A stretch of 8,680 bases of DNA from the NCBI GenBank assembly GCA_030151105.1, contig JASLEN010000399.1, forward strand, positions 1 through 8,680. The letters are read 5' to 3'. This document shows positions 5,933 to 8,680 of this stretch, piece by piece. The position numbers and the translations under genes were made by a program. Positions within the stretch are counted from its first letter, which is position 1. Each line of letters begins with the position of its first letter. The DNA comes from Dysgonomonas sp. (lineage in GTDB: Bacteria; Bacteroidota; Bacteroidia; Bacteroidales; Dysgonomonadaceae). The notes beneath the pieces were generated by a model that saw only the letters and a program-made list of their open reading frames with translations, searched no databases and was not told the DNA's origin.

Positions 5933-5940
5933 TATCTTTG
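5933..5940 (+). promoter_or_regulatory. -7 box (TATCTTTG) of the CDF/TPR/GH25/S41 cluster
   Basis: An exact TAnnTTTG match. A TTTG at 5915-5918 lies only 14 bases upstream, shorter than the usual ~19-20, so the -33 element is uncertain. The predicted leader to the ATG at 6021 is about 75 nt and contains the hairpin at 5971-6008. It lies just 24 bases from the oppositely directed box of the MFS gene. Confidence 0.5.
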
Positions 5941-5970
5941 CGGCTTAAAGCAATTATTAACAGATGGTGC

Positions 5971-6008
5971 AAACGAATGTATATTTTATATACTAACTTT
6001 ATTCGTTT
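5971..6008 (+). promoter_or_regulatory. Long nested hairpin in the CDF gene leader
   Basis: AAACGAAT (5971-5978) pairs with ATTCGTTT (6001-6008), and directly inside it GTATAT (5979-5984) pairs with ATATAC (5988-5993) around TTT. The result is a 14-bp stem interrupted only by a 7-base one-sided bulge (TAACTTT, 5994-6000). It ends 12 bases before the CDF ATG. There is no U-tract after it, so it is not a terminator. It could be a folded RNA leader or, as DNA, an operator. Confidence 0.5.
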
Positions 6009-6020
6009 CAATAGATTTAG

Positions 6021-6911
6021 ATGGGACAGACAGGCATAGAAAGTAAAATTGAGGAGTCGAAAAAAACTTCTATATTCAGTATTATTAGTAACTTATCATT
6101 GGCTCTAATCAAATGGGGAGCTGGAATATTTGGAAATTCCTTTGCTCTTATTGCCGATGCAATAGAGTCTTCTGCCGATGTATTTTCATCCCTATTAGTC
6201 TATTTTGGAAATAAATATTCATACAAACCAGCCGATAAAGATCATCCTTATGGACATGGACGAATGGAGGCTTTGGTCACTTTTGTTGTCGTCGGATTTT
6301 TGATAGCCGCTGCAATTGTTATTATCATTCAAAGTATAGAGAATATATTGACTCCGCATGAAGCTCCAGAGTCATTCACGCTCTATATAGTTGCTGGTAT
6401 TATTATTTGGAAGGAGTTGTCCTATCGTTTTGTCGTTCGCAAAGCAGAGCGAATTGGGAGCACATCACTAAAGGCTGATGCTTGGCATCATAGAAGTGAT
6501 GCTATAACTTCGGTTGCTGCATTCATCGGGATTTCAATAGCCTTGTTTATGGGTGAAGGATATGAAGCAGCAGACGACTGGGCGGCAATGTTTGCCGGAT
6601 TTTTCATTCTTTATAATAGTTACATAATAATGAAGCCTGCGCTAGGTGAGGTGATGGACAAAGACATGCATGAGGCATTTGAACAGAAAATCCGTGAGAT
6701 TTCTATTGCAGTGGATGGTGTATTGGATATCGACAAGTGTAACATTCGCAAGTCAGGAATTTTTTATTTCATAGATATTCACGTTATTGTAGATAGAAAT
6801 ATCACAGTTTTGGAGGGGCATGCAATTGGGCATGCTTTGAAAGCAAAATTGATGAACGAATATAGTTCAATTGCTGATGTACTTACTCATGTAGAACCAT
6901 CTAGAGATTAA
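6021..6911 (+). CDS. Cation diffusion facilitator (CDF) family divalent metal exporter
   Basis: A 296-residue CDF protein with about six membrane helices and a cytoplasmic C-terminal metal-binding domain. Members exchange Zn2+, Fe2+, Mn2+ or similar ions for protons across the cytoplasmic membrane. Visible motifs: IADAIESSADVFSSL (residues 44-58), HPYGHGRMEAL (75-85) and KADAWHHRSDAITS (151-164). Aligned with E. coli FieF/YiiP, the transport site is Glu49-x3-Asp53 plus His156-x3-Asp160, so Glu replaces the first Asp/His. Asp72, His75 and His79 match the second site. The C-terminal part (~210-292) has the usual ferredoxin-like pattern, with FIDIHVIVD and GHAIGHALKAKL. It heads the four-gene cluster, 23 bases before the TPR gene. 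The metal cannot be decided from the sequence alone. Confidence 0.92.
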   Translation: MGQTGIESKIEESKKTSIFSIISNLSLALIKWGAGIFGNSFALIADAIESSADVFSSLLVYFGNKYSYKPADKDHPYGHGRMEALVTFVVVGFLIAAAIVIIIQSIENILTPHEAPESFTLYIVAGIIIWKELSYRFVVRKAERIGSTSLKADAWHHRSDAITSVAAFIGISIALFMGEGYEAADDWAAMFAGFFILYNSYIIMKPALGEVMDKDMHEAFEQKIREISIAVDGVLDIDKCNIRKSGIFYFIDIHVIVDRNITVLEGHAIGHALKAKLMNEYSSIADVLTHVEPSRD

Positions 6912-6934
6912 CACTCTATTCTTTATTTTGAAAA

Positions 6935-7720
6935 ATGAAAATATTACAATCTAGCCTATTACTTACTTTCTTACTATCACTCACTTCTTGTACAAATATT
7001 GCGCAAAATATGGGGTGGGTAGGTCTTATCATTCTTTCTATTGTTTTGATGGCTCTTTTCCTTGGAATGTTTTTTCTCATTCAGAGGCAAAAAAGAAAAG
7101 GAGAGAAAAGTTTGGCCGCATTTAGTGCTAATGTCAGTCAGATGTTGGAGAAGCACGATGAAGCAGAAAGTAAGATTAGAGTTCTTCAGATTTTGATTGA
7201 AAGAATCAAGGAAGACGAAAAATACAAGAAAGATGTATCTTGGCAAAATAAGGTTTTAGCCAAGACTTATTTGCATTTAGCAACACAATACAATCTTTTG
7301 GGCGACATGCAAAATACTCTCAATACTTGTTCTTTAATTCTAGAATTGACTCCTGACGATGCAATGACTTTATACAATAGAGGGTCACTTTACTCTAATC
7401 TTGGTGAGAATATCAAAGCTCTAGAAGATTTGAATAGAAGTATAGAGCTTGTAGCTGATTATGCTAGTACCTACAACAATAGAGGAATGGTACTTGCCAA
7501 GCTCAATCGTTTCGAAGATGCTATGGCTGACTTCGACAAGGCACTCGAATTAGAAGAGTCTGCCGTAATATATTACAATAGAGGTAATACCCTGAGAGAT
7601 CAAGATAAATTGAGTGAAGCATTAGCAGATTACGAAAAAGGACTAGCTCTTTGTGACGAAGATGACAATGAGTTAAGAACTGAAATAACTCAAGCTATTC
7701 AGCAATTAGAGAAGAGGTAA
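6935..7720 (+). CDS. Membrane-anchored TPR protein with lipobox-like N-terminus
   Basis: 261 residues. The N-terminus has a signal-like hydrophobic stretch ending LTSC (Cys19), a plausible lipobox. A second hydrophobic helix follows at ~28-50 and ends in RQKRKGEK, a strong positive-inside signal. Residues ~57-100 look helical and charged. Four TPR units cover ~108-141, 143-175, 177-209 and 210-243, recognisable by the repeated YNRG.L.....EAL.D...A.EL pattern (LYNRGSLYSNLG, YNNRGMVLAKLN, YYNRGNTLRDQD). TPRs bind partner proteins; the partner is unknown. The positive cluster suggests the repeats face the cytoplasm. It lies between the CDF and GH25 genes, with the GH25 ATG one base past its stop, so translation is probably coupled. 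Confidence 0.85.
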   Translation: MKILQSSLLLTFLLSLTSCTNIAQNMGWVGLIILSIVLMALFLGMFFLIQRQKRKGEKSLAAFSANVSQMLEKHDEAESKIRVLQILIERIKEDEKYKKDVSWQNKVLAKTYLHLATQYNLLGDMQNTLNTCSLILELTPDDAMTLYNRGSLYSNLGENIKALEDLNRSIELVADYASTYNNRGMVLAKLNRFEDAMADFDKALELEESAVIYYNRGNTLRDQDKLSEALADYEKGLALCDEDDNELRTEITQAIQQLEKR

Positions 7721-7721
7721 G

Positions 7722-8465
7722 ATGTTCAGAAGAATAAAGATAAAACAAATCTTATCTATTAGTGTTTTGATTCTTGGAATCGGTGTGATTGTGCACTTTT
7801 TGTACACAAAAGAACAAATCCCAGCAAAGGAAGAGATAGCTAATACTTATCTAATAAAGGGAATTGATATTTCGCATCACAATAGTATTTTGGATTGGTC
7901 TAAAGTGAAATCCGAAGATGTTAGTTTTGTATATATGAAAGCGACTGAGGGAGTGGATCATTTAGACCGAAATTATCTGTTCAACTATGAGATGGCTCGG
8001 GAGCAAGGTATAGCTGTAGGTGCTTATCATTTTTATATTTTTGGAAGTTCAGGTAGAGAGCAAGCAAAACATTTTATAGGAGTAGTTAAAAATCAGGTAG
8101 GAGATATGATTCCAGCTATCGATGTGGAACATTCACCTATTAATCCTCACTCTGGAGATCGTGATTTTGTGAGAAAAACTATCAGAGAATTAAAAGAGTT
8201 AGAAAGTGCTTTGCATGATCATTATGGAGTACATCCATTATTATATACGAACAAGGAATGCTACAGATTATATATTGATGGTAATTTCCCTGATAATTTG
8301 ATTTGGATTGTCGATTTGGATAATGAGCCCTCTAGTGATATTAAGAATTGGAGAATCTGGCAATTCTCTCATTCGGGAAGAGTTGCTGGTACGACAGGTA
8401 AAATAGACTTGAACTTTTATCGCTACTCGGCAAATGAGTTTTCTGAATTGTTTATTCCATACTAA
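7722..8465 (+). CDS. Membrane-anchored GH25 (Chalaropsis-type) lysozyme-like muramidase
   Basis: 247 residues. A basic N-terminus (MFRRIKIK) and one hydrophobic helix (~9-27) should anchor it in the cytoplasmic membrane with the enzyme in the periplasm; there is no lipobox. The GH25 domain fills ~45-240: GIDISHHN (47-54) with Asp49, DW at 58-59, YMKATEG (71-77), GAYHFY (100-105), PAIDVE (131-136) with the Asp134/Glu136 catalytic pair, LLYTN (173-177), and WRIWQFSHSG then GKIDLNFY (226-233). All core motifs are intact, so it should cleave peptidoglycan between MurNAc and GlcNAc. The sequence GAGAAGAGG just upstream is one of the few SD-like sites in the window, although it lies inside the TPR gene. 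Neighbours suggest a role in wall remodelling rather than phage lysis: no holin or phage gene is near. Confidence 0.92.
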   Translation: MFRRIKIKQILSISVLILGIGVIVHFLYTKEQIPAKEEIANTYLIKGIDISHHNSILDWSKVKSEDVSFVYMKATEGVDHLDRNYLFNYEMAREQGIAVGAYHFYIFGSSGREQAKHFIGVVKNQVGDMIPAIDVEHSPINPHSGDRDFVRKTIRELKELESALHDHYGVHPLLYTNKECYRLYIDGNFPDNLIWIVDLDNEPSSDIKNWRIWQFSHSGRVAGTTGKIDLNFYRYSANEFSELFIPY

Positions 8466-8489
8466 ATTGCGTACTAAACTATATTGTTT

Positions 8490-8680
8490 ATGAAACTGAA
8501 ATATATACTCATCGTATTACTGATATCTTCTCTTTTTGCATCTTGCTTTAACGAAGATGACTACAAGAATGATATGAAAGGGAACTTTGAAGCACTTTGG
8601 CAAATCATGGACGAGCGCTATTGTTTTTTCGAAGCCAAAGATGTGGATTGGGATGAGGTATATACTCGGTATGCTCCTCG
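8490..8680 (+). CDS. Lipoprotein of the S41 (C-terminal processing) peptidase type, N-terminal part only
   Basis: The frame is open from ATG at 8490 to the window end (63 codons plus two bases). Residues 1-18 form a lipoprotein signal ending LFASC, with Cys19 as the lipidation site. The mature start, Cys-Phe-Asn-Glu-Asp-Asp, is acidic like the export signals that place Bacteroidota lipoproteins on the cell surface. The next segment (GNFEALWQIMDERYCFF, ~31-47, then VDWDEVY) is typical of the N-terminal helical region of Bacteroidales S41 proteases as I recall it. The PDZ and catalytic Ser/Lys parts lie beyond the window, so activity cannot be judged. It starts 24 bases after the GH25 stop and is probably the fourth gene of the cluster. 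Confidence 0.7.
   Translation, partial: MKLKYILIVLLISSLFASCFNEDDYKNDMKGNFEALWQIMDERYCFFEAKDVDWDEVYTRYAP

Noticed and set aside
7722..8465. GH25 gene as a prophage endolysin
   Set aside because: No holin, tail or integrase gene is nearby. It has a membrane anchor and is embedded in a housekeeping-like cluster.

Overview
The window looks like an AT-rich chromosomal stretch from a member of the Bacteroidota, probably order Bacteroidales. Several upstream regions carry the Bacteroidota -7 promoter box TAnnTTTG. Most start codons lack a Shine-Dalgarno sequence. The lipoproteins are of Bacteroidales type, including one with a Cys-Phe-Asn-Glu-Asp-Asp start like surface-export signals, and codon usage is AT-rich throughout. 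The first ~110 bases are the exception: a GC-rich reading frame with codon usage foreign to the rest abuts the AT-rich sequence abruptly. An assembly chimera or a foreign insertion is likely there.

Layout. (1) Bases 1-108 hold the GC-rich tail of an unidentified membrane protein on the plus strand. (2) A minus-strand unit follows: an XRE/S24 (CI/LexA-like) regulator at 1644-910 and, 18 bp downstream, an unrecognised disordered-plus-membrane protein that starts at 891 and runs open into the junction. Two inverted repeats and a -7 box lie in front of the regulator. (3) A DoxX-family membrane protein (minus) ends in a strong hairpin. It diverges from a MenI/YdiI-like hotdog thioesterase (plus) that has a well-formed promoter and a terminator. 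(4) A hairpin-rich gap separates the thioesterase from a convergent AraC-family regulator (minus). (5) A small YtxH-like protein (plus) converges on a Mef-like MFS exporter (minus), and one hairpin lies between them. (6) Divergent from the exporter is a plus-strand cluster that runs to the window end: a CDF-family metal exporter, a membrane TPR protein, a membrane-anchored GH25 muramidase-like protein, and the start of an S41-type protease lipoprotein. The gaps are 23, 1 and 24 bases, so co-transcription is likely.

Together this looks like ordinary Bacteroidales envelope and stress housekeeping rather than a defence island or a complete mobile element. The parts that most merit a second look are the regulator/unknown-membrane-protein pair, whose regulator keeps the Ser/Lys dyad but lacks the usual Ala-Gly cleavage pair; the composition break at ~109-125; the long hairpin in the CDF leader; and the cell-wall/envelope operon at the right end. 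I found no tRNA, rRNA, CRISPR array, transposase or integrase.
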